A stretch of 64,000 nucleotides of DNA from Drosophila persimilis. Its lineage: Eukaryota; Arthropoda; Insecta; Diptera; Drosophilidae. Positions 38,837-51,059 of the stretch are shown piece by piece. The stretch spans positions 124,001 to 188,000 of the forward strand of contig NW_020825411.1 of NCBI RefSeq assembly GCF_003286085.1, read 5' to 3'. The translations under genes and the position numbers were made by a program. Numbering within the stretch: position 1 is the stretch's first letter; every line of letters begins with the position of its first letter. The notes under the pieces are model-generated. The model worked only from the letters and a program-made list of their open reading frames with translations, had not been told where the DNA came from and did no database searches.

Positions 38837-41611
38837 TTCTTCTTGTAGTAGTCCTAATTTGTTCCGCAGTTCCGCAAATCTTCCAGCAGGTAGTGGCTTC
38901 GTGAAGATGTCAGCAAGTTGGTTGTCTGTATTAATATACTCAAGAGAAATCCCTTTAAATATCTAATAACCCTTTTTAAACATTGCCATAACTCAGCATT
39001 GTTCTTGCTACTATATCTACTCAAGATATTTACAGCGGTAGCTAAATCTGGTCGTGTACAGAGCATTATGTACATTAAACAGCCAATAAGGTTACGACAT
39101 GGAGCATTGCAGTCTTCATCTGAGTTAAGTAACTCATAATTTAGTTTATTTAGTAATGGAGTACTGACTGAATTGCAACTATCCATGTTAAATTTATTTA
39201 AAATTCTTTTTACATATGCAGCTTGACTCAAATATATTTTGTCTTCAAACATTTATACTCTGATACCGATAAAATGTTTTATCTCATTTAAGTCAGTCAT
39301 TCTAAATCTTTCGCTTAAATAATTTTTGAAATTATTCATTCTATCCATATCCCTTGTCGCTATTACTACATCATCAACATATAATAATACATATATGTTA
39401 TTCTTTATGTCACCTCTATCAAGAATATATATGCAACGATCCACGGGAGAGTTTACAAAATCGAATTCTTTCAATGCTTGCTCAAATACTTGAAACCAGC
39501 ATCTAGCTGCTTGTTTGAGCCCATAAATGGCTTTGTTCAGTTTGCATACATGCCCAGCACCGCATAATACGCCCTGAGGAGGCCGCATATATATCTCCTC
39601 ACTTAATGTACCATTGAGGAAAGCTGTTTTAACATCCATCTGATGGACTTTCAAATTAAACTGGACTGCCGATGATAGTACGAACCTAAAACTGGCAATT
39701 CTAGCAACGGGAGCAAATGTTTCTTCATAGTCTACTTGGTACTTTTGAGTAAATCCTCTTGCAACCAGTCTAGCTTTGTATTTTATTGGGACTTCTAGTT
39801 CATTATATTTAATGGAAAATACCCATCTACTGTCTACAATATTTTTGTTTTCTGGCTTCTTTATAATTGTCCATGTGTTATTAATTTCATGGGCATTTAA
39901 CTCTGTATTTATTGCCTCCTCCCAATCAGATTTATCATTCCTAAAATTTATTTCATCAAAAGAATTTGGAACTTCATCAAACATTATATGGGCATTTAAT
40001 ATAAATTTGTTAAAGCTTTTATCATGTTCTTTATAAGACACCTTCGGCTTAGACTTTAACCTCTCACTTTTTCTACTAATTATATTAGTATCCTTATTTT
40101 CTTCACGACAATTATCTGGCTGATCAGCTTTTTCACAATCCTTACTCTCATTCGGGATATATAATTCCTTACTATCATTCAGGAAATCAGTTTTTCTTTT
40201 CCTACTTTCATTCGGAAAATTCAGCTTTTCGCATTCCTTACTTTCATTCAGGATTTCACATTCCGTACTTTCATTCGGGAAATTAAACTGATCACATTCC
40301 TTACTCTCATTCAGGATTCCACATTCCGTACTATCATTCGGGAGATAAAACTGATCACATTCCTTACTCTCATTCAGGATTCCACATTCCGTACTATCAT
40401 TCGGGAGATAAAACTGATCACATTCCTTACTCTCATTCAGGATTCCACATTCCGTACTATCATTCGGGAGATAAAACTGATCACATTCCTTACTCTCATT
40501 CAGGATTCCACATTCCGTACTATCATTCGGGAAATTAAAGTGATCAGATTCCTTACTCTCATTCAGGAATTCTTGTTGACTTCTTTCCTTACTCTCTTTC
40601 GGGAAATCTGTTTCAAATTTTACTTCTCTAGAATAAAGCATATTAGTCTCGTCTACGACAACATCTCTTGCAACAATAACTTTTCCTTTAATGACATCCC
40701 ACAATTTGAGTCCATTTTGTTCATACCCTATCAAGATAGCTTTGAATGATTTTTCATCAAATTTACCTTTTTTAATTTTGTTGTGCACATACACGGTTGA
40801 ACCGAACACTCTTAAAAATTTTAAATTGGGCTTTCTATTGTGCCACAGCTCATATGGGGTCATTTTACAATCACCAAGTGCTTTGCTTGGAATTCTGTTG
40901 ATTAGATATGTTGCAGTTAGCACAGCTTCACCCCAAAAACTTTTGTCTAATTTTGCACCATTTACCATAGCACGAGCTTTCTCTGTAATGGTTCTTATCA
41001 TTCGCTCCGAAACACCATTCAACTGAGGTGTATGTGGCACTGTCAAATCATAACTTATTCCTTTATTAACGCAGAACTCACGCATTTCATTCGACAAGTA
41101 TTCTCTACCGTTGTCAATGTACAAATTGACAATCTTGAAATTAAAATGAGCCTCGCTCTTTGCTACAAAATCTTTAAATACATTGAATACATCTGATTTA
41201 TATTTTAACAAATAGGTTACACAATAATGTGTAAATTGATCTACGAAGATCACAAAATAATTTTTATCGTCTAGTGTAACTGGTTTAATGGGGCCACATA
41301 CATCTGAATGTATTACAAACAAGGGTCGTTTTATATAACTTTTATCTTTAGATTGCTTAAATGGCAACCTAGCCTGTTTCCCATTTAAACATGACTCACA
41401 AACTTCATCTGATATTTTTAAATTAACAAGAAGATTACTGTCATTAAATAAATTATTATTATTTATTTCAAGCAATTTTGCATTGCTTATATGCCCCAAC
41501 CTCTCATGCCATAATCGATAATTATTTTTGTTCCTAGCATCTACACTGTATGCTTGGAATTTGACTACAGGTATATCCAAGATACCTGTATGTTTAACAA
41601 CAATTACTCCA
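38837..41611 (-). pseudogene. copia pol, unit 1 (integrase, RT, RNase H with 409-bp deletion)
   Basis: Drosophila copia polyprotein from after the protease. Integrase HHCC (LWHERLGHIS..CESCLNGKQ) and core D-D-E (VIHSDVCGPI, YIDNGREYL, NGVSERMI). A 21-residue linker repeat is followed by RT (FAPVARIASF, DVKTAFLNGTL, YGLKQAARCW, catalytic YVDD in LLYVDDVVIA). At 39253-39255 an in-frame TAA (GIRV-stop-MFEDKIYLS) interrupts RT; the same stop is in unit 2. A 409-bp deletion with TC microhomology at about 38950 removes most of RNase H and shifts the frame. Upstream, gag and protease are absent, replaced by DINE D6; the first few residues of the open frame (MSIGYK) are DINE-derived. Confidence 0.9.
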
Positions 41612-42720
41612 TTTTTATACCCGATACTCAAAATGAGTATTGGGGTATATTAGATTTGTGGTAAAAGTGGATGTGTGTAACGTCCAGAAGGAATCGTTTC
41701 CGACCCTATAAAGTATATATATTCTTGATCAGCATCAATAGCCGAGTCGATTGAGCCCTCTCTGTCTGTCCGTCCGTCCGTCTGTCCGTCTGTCCGTCCC
41801 CTTCAGCGCCTAATGCTCAAAGACTATAAGAGCTAGAGCAACGATGTTTTGGATCCAGACTTCTGTGATATGTCACTGCTCCAAAAATATTTTAAAACTT
41901 TGCCCCGCCCACATCCGCCCCCACAAAGGGCGAAAATCTGTGGCATCCACAATTTCGACGATACGAGAAAACTAAAAACGCAGAATCGTAGAAGATGACT
42001 ATATCTTCTAGAGTGCAAAATCTGAACCAGATCGTATAATTATTACAGCCAGAATCACGAAAACAATTTCACTCTTTCTCGCTCTGTCTCACTCTAACAC
42101 ACAGGTTTCATGGTCGGTTTTGCCAATTGCAAAATATGAGTTCAAGGATCTCAGAACCTATAAAAGCCAGAGCAACCCAATTTGGTATCCACACTCCTGT
42201 GATATCGGACCTTGACCGTTTCCTGTCCAAATTTCGCCACACCCCCTTCCGCCCCCGCAAAGGACGAAAATCTGAGGCAACCACAAATCTCAGAGACTAT
42301 TAAGGCTAGAGTAACCAAATTTGGTACACACACTCCTTTAAGATGTCACTATAAAACGTATATCTCAGAATTTCGCCCCACCCCCATCCGCCCCCACAAA
42401 GGACGAAAATCTGTTGCATCCACAATATTGCAGATTTGAGAAAACTAAAAACGCAGAATCATAGATAATGACCATATCTATTAGATTGCTGAATCTGGAT
42501 CAGATCAGATCATTTTTATAGCCAAAAGGAACAAATCAATTTGCAGTGGCTACGCAGCGCCCGACGTCACGCTCAGACTGATTTTCTGTCTCTCTCGCAC
42601 GCACTCTTTGTCGTGTCGTTAAATATTAGCGGCGTCTGCCGGAGGAGAGCCATACTGACTTAGTATCGGGTATAACCTTAGAGTTGCGGTGTCCGCAGCA
42701 ACTCACAACGTTCCCCCTCG
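41612..42720 (+). mobile_element. DINE-1-like Helentron in copia unit 1 (copy D6)
   Basis: Near-full-length copy, TTTTTATACCCGATACTC.. to hairpin GAGTTGCGG..GCAACTC and CGTTCCCCCTCG at 42720. Close to D1 in sequence and practically identical to D7. It occupies the position of copia gag and protease. Confidence 0.9.
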
Positions 42721-42759
42721 TTTAATTTATTTAAATTGGCGTGGACTGGGCCCATAACC
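42721..42759 (-). promoter_or_regulatory. copia leader and initiator-tRNA-Met primer-binding site (unit 1)
   Basis: Plus-strand ACTGGGCCCATAACC (42745-42759) equals an internal anticodon-arm stretch of initiator tRNA-Met; copia is known to prime with a half-tRNA of this kind. It abuts LTR 2 directly. The same 39-bp piece recurs at 47642-47680 and 52566-52604. It is not a tRNA gene. Confidence 0.85.
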
Positions 42760-43008
42760 TATTGGTAGACTAGCTATGACAATTAGTAAACGGAAGACAG
42801 TACCAAGTTATGTTTTTCTTTAAAGATTATTTATGTATTTCTTGATTACTTTTTGCTGCAACACCGGTCCACACACTTGAGATCACAAAAGAAGAGAGAG
42901 AGTCGACACTTCAAGTGTGACCAGACTAACTCATAATAATAATACCTAACATATCGATAATATTATTTAATGTTATTATTTGAATGTGGGAATAGGCGTA
43001 TTCCAACA
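42760..43008 (-). repeat. copia LTR 2 (5' LTR of unit 1, 3' LTR of unit 2)
   Basis: 249 bp. Preceded by the unit 1 PBS on its left and followed by the unit 2 purine tract (43009-43022), so it serves both units. Confidence 0.9.
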
Positions 43009-43345
43009 CGCCCCCCTCAAAAATAACATTAATTATCAAAATCATAAAAATAAAAAATATAAAAAAAAGTTTTCATCATTAAATCAAAAAGGTAACATTC
43101 AATTGTTATTCTAATGTGGTTGGTGTGCATTCTGGGAAGTGTTATGTGATCTAGCATTTGCTCTAAGGATACGGGGAAAACCCAGAAAAACCCGATCAGA
43201 TCACTTTAAAATTAGATTAACATAAAATTAAATTACTTTAACAATTCATTGGTTCTTTTGGTTCAAATCAAAAAAAAATTAAATATGAATTACTGTAATA
43301 AATTCGGTAATAAAGCTTCATGTTCATGTTTTCATTAAATTGGAA
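43009..43345 (-). other. copia unit 2 purine tract and 3' untranslated region
   Basis: Same as 38497-38836; no gene. Confidence 0.75.
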
Positions 43346-46300
43346 TCATTCTTCTTGTAGTAGTCCTAATTTGTTCCGCAGTTCCGCAAATCTTCCAGCA
43401 GGTAGTGGCTTCGTGAAGATGTCAGCAAGTTGGTTGTCTGTATTAATATACTCAAGAGAAATCTCATTAGTTTCTATCTGTTCTCTTGAAAAATGATATT
43501 TTATATCAATATGCTTTGCTCTTTTATGACATGAGGGATTATTTGCAATGCTAATACAGCCTTGGTTGTCTTCATAAATTTTAATGGGTCTGTCGAGTTT
43601 AAGATTAATACTATTTAGAAGAGACTTTAGCCATAAAGCTTCTCTTACAGCTTCAAATAGGGCCATATATTCAGCTTCAGTTGATGAAGCTGCCACTGAA
43701 TTCTGTCTTTTTGTATTCCAACAAATTAAATTGGAATCGAACATTTTAAACAAATAACCCGTTGTACTTTTTCTATCAATCTCATTACTACCCCAATCGG
43801 AGTCTACATAGCCAACTAATGTATTTTCAAATGATGTATTCTTTTTAAATATAAGCTTCATATCAATAGTTCCCTTTAAATATCTAATAACCCTTTTTAA
43901 ACATTGCCATAACTCAGCATTGTTCTTGCTACTATATCTACTCAAGATATTTACAGCGGTAGCTAAATCTGGTCGTGTACAGAGCATTATGTACATTAAA
44001 CAGCCAATAAGGTTACGACATGGAGCATTGCAGTCTTCATCTGAGTTAAGTAACTCATAATTTAGTTTATTTAGTAATGGAGTACTGACTGAATTGCAAC
44101 TATCCATGTTAAATTTATTTAAAATTCTTTTTACATATGCAGCTTGACTCAAATATATTTTGTCTTCAAACATTTATACTCTGATACCGATAAAATGTTT
44201 TATCTCATTTAAGTCAGTCATTCTAAATCTTTCGCTTAAATAATTTTTGAAATTATTCATTCTATCCATATCCCTTGTCGCTATTACTACATCATCAACA
44301 TATAATAATACATATATGTTATTCTTTATGTCACCTCTATCAAGAATATATATGCAACGATCCACGGGAGAGTTTACAAAATCGAATTCTTTCAATGCTT
44401 GCTCAAATACTTGAAACCAGCATCTAGCTGCTTGTTTGAGCCCATAAATGGCTTTGTTCAGTTTGCATACATGCCCAGCACCGCATAATACGCCCTGAGG
44501 AGGCCGCATATATATCTCCTCACTTAATGTACCATTGAGGAAAGCTGTTTTAACATCCATCTGATGGACTTTCAAATTAAACTGGACTGCCGATGATAGT
44601 ACGAACCTAAAACTGGCAATTCTAGCAACGGGAGCAAATGTTTCTTCATAGTCTACTTGGTACTTTTGAGTAAATCCTCTTGCAACCAGTCTAGCTTTGT
44701 ATTTTATTGGGACTTCTAGTTCATTATATTTAATGGAAAATACCCATCTACTGTCTACAATATTTTTGTTTTCTGGCTTCTTTATAATTGTCCATGTGTT
44801 ATTAATTTCATGGGCATTTAACTCTGTATTTATTGCCTCCTCCCAATCAGATTTATCATTCCTAAAATTTATTTCATCAAAAGAATTTGGAACTTCATCA
44901 AACATTATATGGGCATTTAATATAAATTTGTTAAAGCTTTTATCATGTTCTTTATAAGACACCTTCGGCTTAGACTTTAACCTCTCACTTTTTCTACTAA
45001 TTATATTAGTATCCTTATTTTCTTCACGACAATTATCTGGCTGATCAGCTTTTTCACAATCCTTACTCTCATTCGGGATATATAATTCCTTACTATCATT
45101 CAGGAAATCAGTTTTTCTTTTCCTACTTTCATTCGGAAAATTCAGCTTTTCGCATTCCTTACTTTCATTCAGGATTTCACATTCCGTACTTTCATTCGGG
45201 AAATTAAACTGATCACATTCCTTACTCTCATTCAGGATTCCACATTCCGTACTATCATTCGGGAGATAAAACTGATCACATTCCTTACTCTCATTCAGGA
45301 TTCCACATTCCGTACTATCATTCGGGAGATAAAACTGATCACATTCCTTACTCTCATTCAGGATTCCACATTCCGTACTATCATTCGGGAGATAAAACTG
45401 ATCACATTCCTTACTCTCATTCAGGATTCCACATTCCGTACTATCATTCGGGAAATTAAGGTGATCAGATTCCTTACTCTCATTCAGGAATTCTTGTTGA
45501 CTTCTTTCCTTACTCTCTTTCGGGAAATCTGTTTCAAATTTTACTTCTCTAGAATAAAGCATATTAGTCTCGTCTACGACAACATCTCTTGCAACAATAA
45601 CTTTTCCTTTAATGACATCCCACAATTTGAGTCCATTTTGTTCATACCCTATCAAGATAGCTTTGAATGATTTTTCATCAAATTTACCTTTTTTAATTTT
45701 GTTGTGCACATACACGGTTGAACCGAACACTCTTAAAAATTTTAAATTGGGCTTTCTATTGTGCCACAGCTCATATGGGGTCATTTTACAATCACCAAGT
45801 GCTTTGCTTGGAATTCTGTTGATTAGATATGTTGCAGTTAGCACAGCTTCACCCCAAAAACTTTTGTCTAATTTTGCACCATTTACCATAGCACGAGCTT
45901 TCTCTGTAATGGTTCTTATCATTCGCTCCGAAACACCATTCAACTGAGGTGTATGTGGCACTGTCAAATGATAACTTATTCCTTTATTAACGCAGAACTC
46001 ACGCATTTCATTCGACAAGTATTCTCTACCGTTGTCAATGTACAAATTGACAATCTTGAAATTAAAATGAGCCTCGCTCTTTGCTACAAAATCTTTAAAT
46101 ACATTGAATACATCTGATTTATATTTTAACAAATAGGTTACACAATAATGTGTAAATTGATCTACGAAGATCACAAAATAATTTTTATCGTCTAGTGTAA
46201 CTGGTTTAATGGGGCCACATACATCTGAATGTATTACAAACAAGGGTCGTTTTATATAACTTTTATCTTTAGATTGCTTAAATGGCAACCTAGCCTGTTT

Positions 46301-46532
46301 CCCATTTAAACATGACTCACAAACTTCATCTGATATTTTTAAATTAACAAGAAGATTACTGTCATTAAATAAATTATTATTATTTATTTCAAGCAATTTT
46401 GCATTGCTTATATGCCCCAACCTCTCATGCCATAATCGATAATTATTTTTGTTCCTAGCATCTACACTGTATGCTTGGAATTTGACTACAGGTATATCCA
46501 AGATACCTGTATGTTTAACAACAATTACTCCA
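43346..46532 (-). pseudogene. copia pol, unit 2 (integrase, RT, complete RNase H, one shared stop)
   Basis: Same protein as unit 1 but with RNase H intact: YVDSDWGSNEIDRKSTTGYL, ASSTEAEYMALFEAVREAL, IYEDNQGCISIANN and KHIDIKYHF supply the catalytic acids, and the C-terminus is GLLQEE at 43346. The only break in about 1,060 codons is the TAA at 44174-44176 between GIRV and MFEDKIYLS, where copia normally has a sense codon. Substitutions versus unit 1 are few (for example SYHLTVP here, SYDLTVP in unit 1; SDHLNFP versus SDHFNFP). Gag and protease are missing behind DINE D7. Confidence 0.9.
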
Positions 46533-47641
46533 TTTTTATACCCGATACTCAAAATGAGTATTGGGGTATATTAGATTTGTGGTAAAAGTGGATGTGTGTA
46601 ACGTCCAGAAGGAATCGTTTCCGACCCTATAAAGTATATATATTCTTGATCAGCATCAATAGCCGAGTCGATTGAGCCCTCTCTGTCTGTCCGTCCGTCC
46701 GTCTGTCCGTCTGTCCGTCCCCTTCGGCGCCTAATGCTCAAAGACTATAAGAGCTAGAGCAACGATGTTTTGGATCCAGACTTCTGTGATATGTCACTGC
46801 TCCAAAAATATTTCAAAACTTTGCCCCGCCCACATCCGCCCCCACAAAGGGCAAAAATCTGTGGCATCCACAATTTCGACGATACGAGAAAACTAAAAAC
46901 GCAGAATCGTAGAAGATGACTATATCTTCTAGAGTGCAAAATCTGAACCAGATCGTATAATTATTACAGCCAGAATCACGAAAACAATTTCACTCTTTCT
47001 CGCTCTGTCTCACTCTAACACACAGGTTTCATGGTCGGTTTTGCCAATTGCAAAATATGAGTTCAAGGATCTCAGAACCTATAAAAGCCAGAGCAACCCA
47101 ATTTGGTATCCACACTCCTGTGATATCGGACCTTGACCGTTTCCTGTCCAAATTTCGCCACACCCCCTTCCGCCCCCGCAAAGGACGAAAATCTGAGGCA
47201 ACCACAAATCTCAGAGACTATTAAGGCTAGAGTAACCAAATTTGGTACACACACTCCTTTAAGATGTCACTATAAAACGTATATCTCAGAATTTCGCCCC
47301 ACCCCCATCCGCCCCCACAAAGGACGAAAATCTGTTGCATCCACAATATTGCAGATTTGAGAAAACTAAAAACGCAGAATCATAGATAATGACCATATCT
47401 ATTAGATTGCTGAATCTGGATCAGATCAGATCATTTTTATAGCCAAAAGGAACAAATCAATTTGCAGTGGCTACGCAGCGCCCGACGTCACGCTCAGACT
47501 GATTTTCTGTCTCTCTCGCACGCACTCTTTGTCGTGTCGTTAAATATTAGCGGCGTCTGCCGGAGGAGAGCCATACTGACTTAGTATCGGGTATAACCTT
47601 AGAGTTGCGGTGTCCGCAGCAACTCACAACGTTCCCCCTCG
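46533..47641 (+). mobile_element. DINE-1-like Helentron in copia unit 2 (copy D7)
   Basis: Same insertion point, length (1109 bp) and sequence as D6, with isolated differences (CTTCGGCGCC versus CTTCAGCGCC; GGGCAAAAAT versus GGGCGAAAAT), so it was duplicated with the copia unit. Confidence 0.9.
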
Positions 47642-47680
47642 TTTAATTTATTTAAATTGGCGTGGACTGGGCCCATAACC

Positions 47681-47929
47681 TATTGGTAGACTAGCTATGA
47701 CAATTAGTAAACGGAAGACAGTACCAAGTTATGTTTTTCTTTAAAGATTATTTATGTATTTCTTGATTACTTTTTGCTGCAACACCGGTCCACACACTTG
47801 AGATCACAAAAGAAGAGAGAGAGTCGACACTTCAAGTGTGACCAGACTAACTCATAATAATAATACCTAACATATCGATAATATTATTTAATGCTATTAT
47901 TTGAATGTGGGAATAGGCGTATTCCAACA
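47681..47929 (-). repeat. copia LTR 3
   Basis: 249 bp, preceded by the leader/PBS piece 47642-47680. Shares the TAATGCTATT variant with LTR 4, against TAATGTTATT in LTR 1 and 2. Confidence 0.9.
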
Positions 47930-48236
47930 CGCCCCCCTCAAAAATAACATTAATTATCAAAATCATAAAAATAAAAAATATAAAAAAGTTTTCATCATTA
48001 AATCAAAAAGGTAACATTCAATTGTTATTCTAATGTGGTTGGTGTGCATTCTGGGAAGTGTTATGTGATCTAGCATTTGCTCTAAGGATACGGGGAAAAC
48101 CCAGAAAAACCCGATCAGATCACTTTAAAATTAGATTAACATAAAATTAAATTACTTTAACAATTCATTGGTTCTTTTGGTTCAAATCAAAAAAAAATTA
48201 AATATGAATTAATGTAATAAATTCGTTAATAAAGCT
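47930..48236 (-). other. copia unit 3: 3' untranslated remnant
   Basis: Purine tract and 3' UTR as in units 1-2, ending at AATAAAGCTT where the Osvaldo/Ulysses-like LTR is inserted. No coding part of copia follows in this unit. Confidence 0.8.
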
Positions 48237-48537
48237 TGTGAGGGAGCGTACGCTCCACCCACATTTTTTCCACCCATCATCTTGCCGGTATTTTCCCACT
48301 GGAGGGACCAGAAATTATTTCATTGGAATTAAGATTTTGACTTTTTATTTTCTAGGTTTAAGCATTGACTGTTCAGTTTTAGGTTAAGGGGGAGGGGGGA
48401 AGGCCACGAAGGCCACTTGTTATTAATTTTTTATTATACGGCCCGAGGGGTCTCTAAGCGCCACGTAGCTTACTATTTTCTTAAAAGGGGGGCGAGTCGC
48501 GATCACGGCGGACGCCACTGGCTTTCCAGAACCAAGA

Positions 48538-48876
48538 CCCAACAACAACGACGCAGCAGCGGCCAAAGAGAGACGAGGAAAACAACGGGATCCAGCGAGC
48601 CGCCGGCATCGACGCAGCAACAGGCAGAGAGGGAAGCACCGACAAGATAACCCAACAACAACGACGCAGCAGCGGCCAAAGAGAGACGAGGAAAACAACG
48701 GGATCCAGCGAGCCGCCGGCATCGACGCAGCAACAGGCAGAGAGGGAAGCACCGACAAGATAACCCAACAACAACGACGCAGCAGCGGCCAAAGAGAGAC
48801 GAGGAAAACAACGGGATCCAGCGAGCCGCCGGCATCGACGCAGCCACGGCAGAGAGGAAAGCGCTGACAAGATAAG
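48538..48876 (+). repeat. Three tandem 113-bp repeats in long LTR, first copy
   Basis: CCCAACAACAACGACGCAGC starts at 48538, 48651 and 48764; the third copy diverges at its end (GCAGCCACGGCAG). Two shorter derivatives (ATCGACGCAGCAGCGGC, 48885 on) follow. Overlapping minus-strand open frames are repeat artefacts. Confidence 0.9.
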
Positions 48877-49619
48877 CCAACAGCATCGACGCAGCAGCGG
48901 CCGAGGAGAAGCGCTGACAAGATAAGCCGACAGCATCAACGCAGCAGCGGCAGAAGAGGACCGCTGAGAGCAGCAATCAAATCCAGCAACGACGCCCCCG
49001 CAGTGGAAAAGAGAGGGGAAATAACGACGCTAGCCGACGCTGGATCGGCAGAGCCAGCAGAACGCCGGCTCTGAAGCAGGGAAAACGTGGAAAGAAAGTC
49101 AGTTAGATGAGAGGCAGTCGTAGGAATCGGACGCGTTGACGGAAGAAAAAATCTGAGTGGCGCGCGAAAAGAAAAGGAACACACGTGGCGGACTACTTCG
49201 AAATTAACGCGATCAGCAGTGCGCGAAGGATCCGGCATCGACACTACGTTTACGGAGGCGAGATCATGCACCGGCGCTGCAATCCCGGGGAAAAGAGGAG
49301 GCTTTCGACAAGCACAAGCGTGGGAGTAGAGGGGTAAGCGAGTCTCAAGACGTGCATGCGGGCTGCTGAGCGGTGCGATAGGTAGGGAACCAAAGAAGAA
49401 TAAAGTGAAATGTAACGAATATAACGAAAACATAACCTGGTCACCAACAATCTATATGCTAGGGAACCTGAATGCCCGGGGCTTCATCTTCTCCGCCCTT
49501 CCCCACGCCTCTTGCCCGAGTCTCCCTCTTTGGCTACCCCCACGTGGTGATCCGTATTCGCTCCGGATGCCCGTCGGGGCCCCCGCGTGATTCCCCCAGT
49601 AGTTCGTAGCCCAACAGGA

Positions 49620-50870
49620 TCCTGAGACCGCTGTCCGGCGATTGCCTAGGCGTTCTCGGTGACAACTGTTGGCGTTCCCCCCGCATGATTCCCTCCAGTA
49701 GTTTGTGACCCCGCAGTACCCCAGTAGTTCCCAGGGTCCCGAAGGCGCTGTCCGGCGATTGCCTAAGCCCTCTCGGCGATGCCTGCCCTGTATGATAAAG
49801 ACTTTCGTAGTAACGTTTAGCCTGATAGTGTCCCGTGAGTGCTATCCGGCGATTGCCTAGGTACTCTCGGCGATATGCGTCGGTATCCCCGTATTCGTAG
49901 TGATTCTTAGTTCGACAGCGTCCCGTAAGTGCTATCCGGCGACTGCCTAGGCACTCTCGGCGACGCTTGGCGATATCTCCGACCCCCCGTAGTAATTCTT
50001 AGTTCGACAGCGTCCCGTAAGTGCTATCCGGCGATTGCCTAGGCACCCTCGGCAACGCTTGTCGGTGTCTCCGACCCCCGTAGCAATCCTTAGTTCGACA
50101 GTGTCCCGTGAGTGCTATCCGGCGATTGCCTAGGCACCCTCGGCGATGCTCGTCGATATCTCCGACTCCGTAGCAATTCTTAGTTCGACAGTGTCCCGTG
50201 AGTACCATCCGGCGATTGCCTAGGTGCCCTCGGCGACGCTTGTCGATACCTCCGGCCCCGTAGTAGTTCTTAGTTCGACAGGATCCCGGGAGCGCTATCC
50301 GGCGATTGCCTAAGCCCTCCCGGCGATGCTTGCCGATATCTCCGACCCTCGTAGTAATTCTTAGTCCGACGGAGCCCCCGCGAGTGCTGTCCGGCGATAG
50401 CCTAGGTACTCGCGGTGGTATTTGTCGGTATCCCCGCATAGCAAAGACCTTCATAGTAGTTCTTAGTTCGACAGGATCCCGGGAGCGCTATCCGGCGATT
50501 GCCTAAGTCCTCCCGGCGATGCTTGCCGCTATCTCCGACCCTCGTAGTAATTCTTAGTCCGACGGGGCCCCCGTGAGTGCTGTCCGGCGATAGCCTAGGT
50601 ACTCGCGGTGGTATTTGTCCTTCGTAGCAATTTTTAGTCCGACAAGGTCCCGTGAGTGTTATCCGGCGATGGCCTAGACACTCTCGGTGATACATGTTGG
50701 TTTCCCCGCATAGCACCGACCTTCGTAGTAGTCCTTAGTTCGACAGGATCCCGAGAGCGCTGTCCGGCGATTGCCTAAGCCCTCTCGGCGATGCCTGTCG
50801 ATATCTCCGACCCTCGTAGTAATTCTTAGTCCGACCGGGCCACGTAAGCGCTGTCCGGCGATTGCCACTG
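49620..50870 (+). repeat. About 14 tandem repeats of about 90 bp in long LTR, first copy
   Basis: The core CTxTCCGGCGATTGCCTA occurs near 49631, 49748, 49841, 49931, 50023, 50113, 50203, 50293, 50387, 50485, 50580, 50658, 50760 and 50850. Units also carry CGTAGTAATTCTTAGTTCGACA and GGCGATGCTTGxCGATATCTCCGACC. Confidence 0.9.
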
Positions 50871-51041
50871 CCACGCCCCGTACTGTTCCCTTTCCTCTCG
50901 GTCGCTCCCGTCTGGGGATTGCCTCCCTGTCCCGTCGACGGCCCAGAACTCGGAGTCCCGGCAAATTATAAATATTGCTGTAATTTCGACCCTGGAGTAG
51001 ACTGAGATATGTACCCCAGCCCAGGATCGCTTCCTTACAGA

Positions 51042-51059
51042 TGGCGCCCGAGCAGGGAC
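51042..51059 (+). promoter_or_regulatory. Primer-binding site, tRNA-Lys type (first copy)
   Basis: TGGCGCCCGAGCAGGGAC matches the complement of the tRNA-Lys(UUU) 3' end (as used by lentiviruses and Osvaldo) with one mismatch. Confidence 0.8.

Larger units (their letters stand above)
48237..51039 (+). repeat. Long LTR of Osvaldo/Ulysses-like element, first copy
   Basis: Starts TGTGAGGGAGCGTACGCTCC exactly at the break in copia and ends CTTCCTTACA, 2 bases before the PBS; about 2803 bp. Contains three 113-bp repeats (48538-48876) and about 14 imperfect repeats of about 90 bp with core TCCGGCGATTGCCTAGG (49620-50870). GAATAAAG at about 49399 could be a poly(A) signal. No 3' LTR is in the window, so LTR identity rests on the TG..CA ends, the PBS and a second copy at 53161. 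Confidence 0.75.

Noticed and set aside
42745..42759. tRNA-Met gene fragment
   Set aside because: Only a 15-base anticodon-arm match placed exactly at the copia LTR edge; it is the known type of copia primer-binding site.
48423..48976. Three overlapping minus-strand open frames of 150-165 codons, Cys/Leu/Arg-rich
   Set aside because: They lie over the 113-bp tandem repeats, exist in several frames at once and recur identically at 53347-53900; open only because the repeat unit lacks stops.
49620..50870. CRISPR-like array of regularly spaced repeats
   Set aside because: Units are contiguous, imperfect, about 90 bp tandem repeats without unique spacers, in a eukaryotic LTR.
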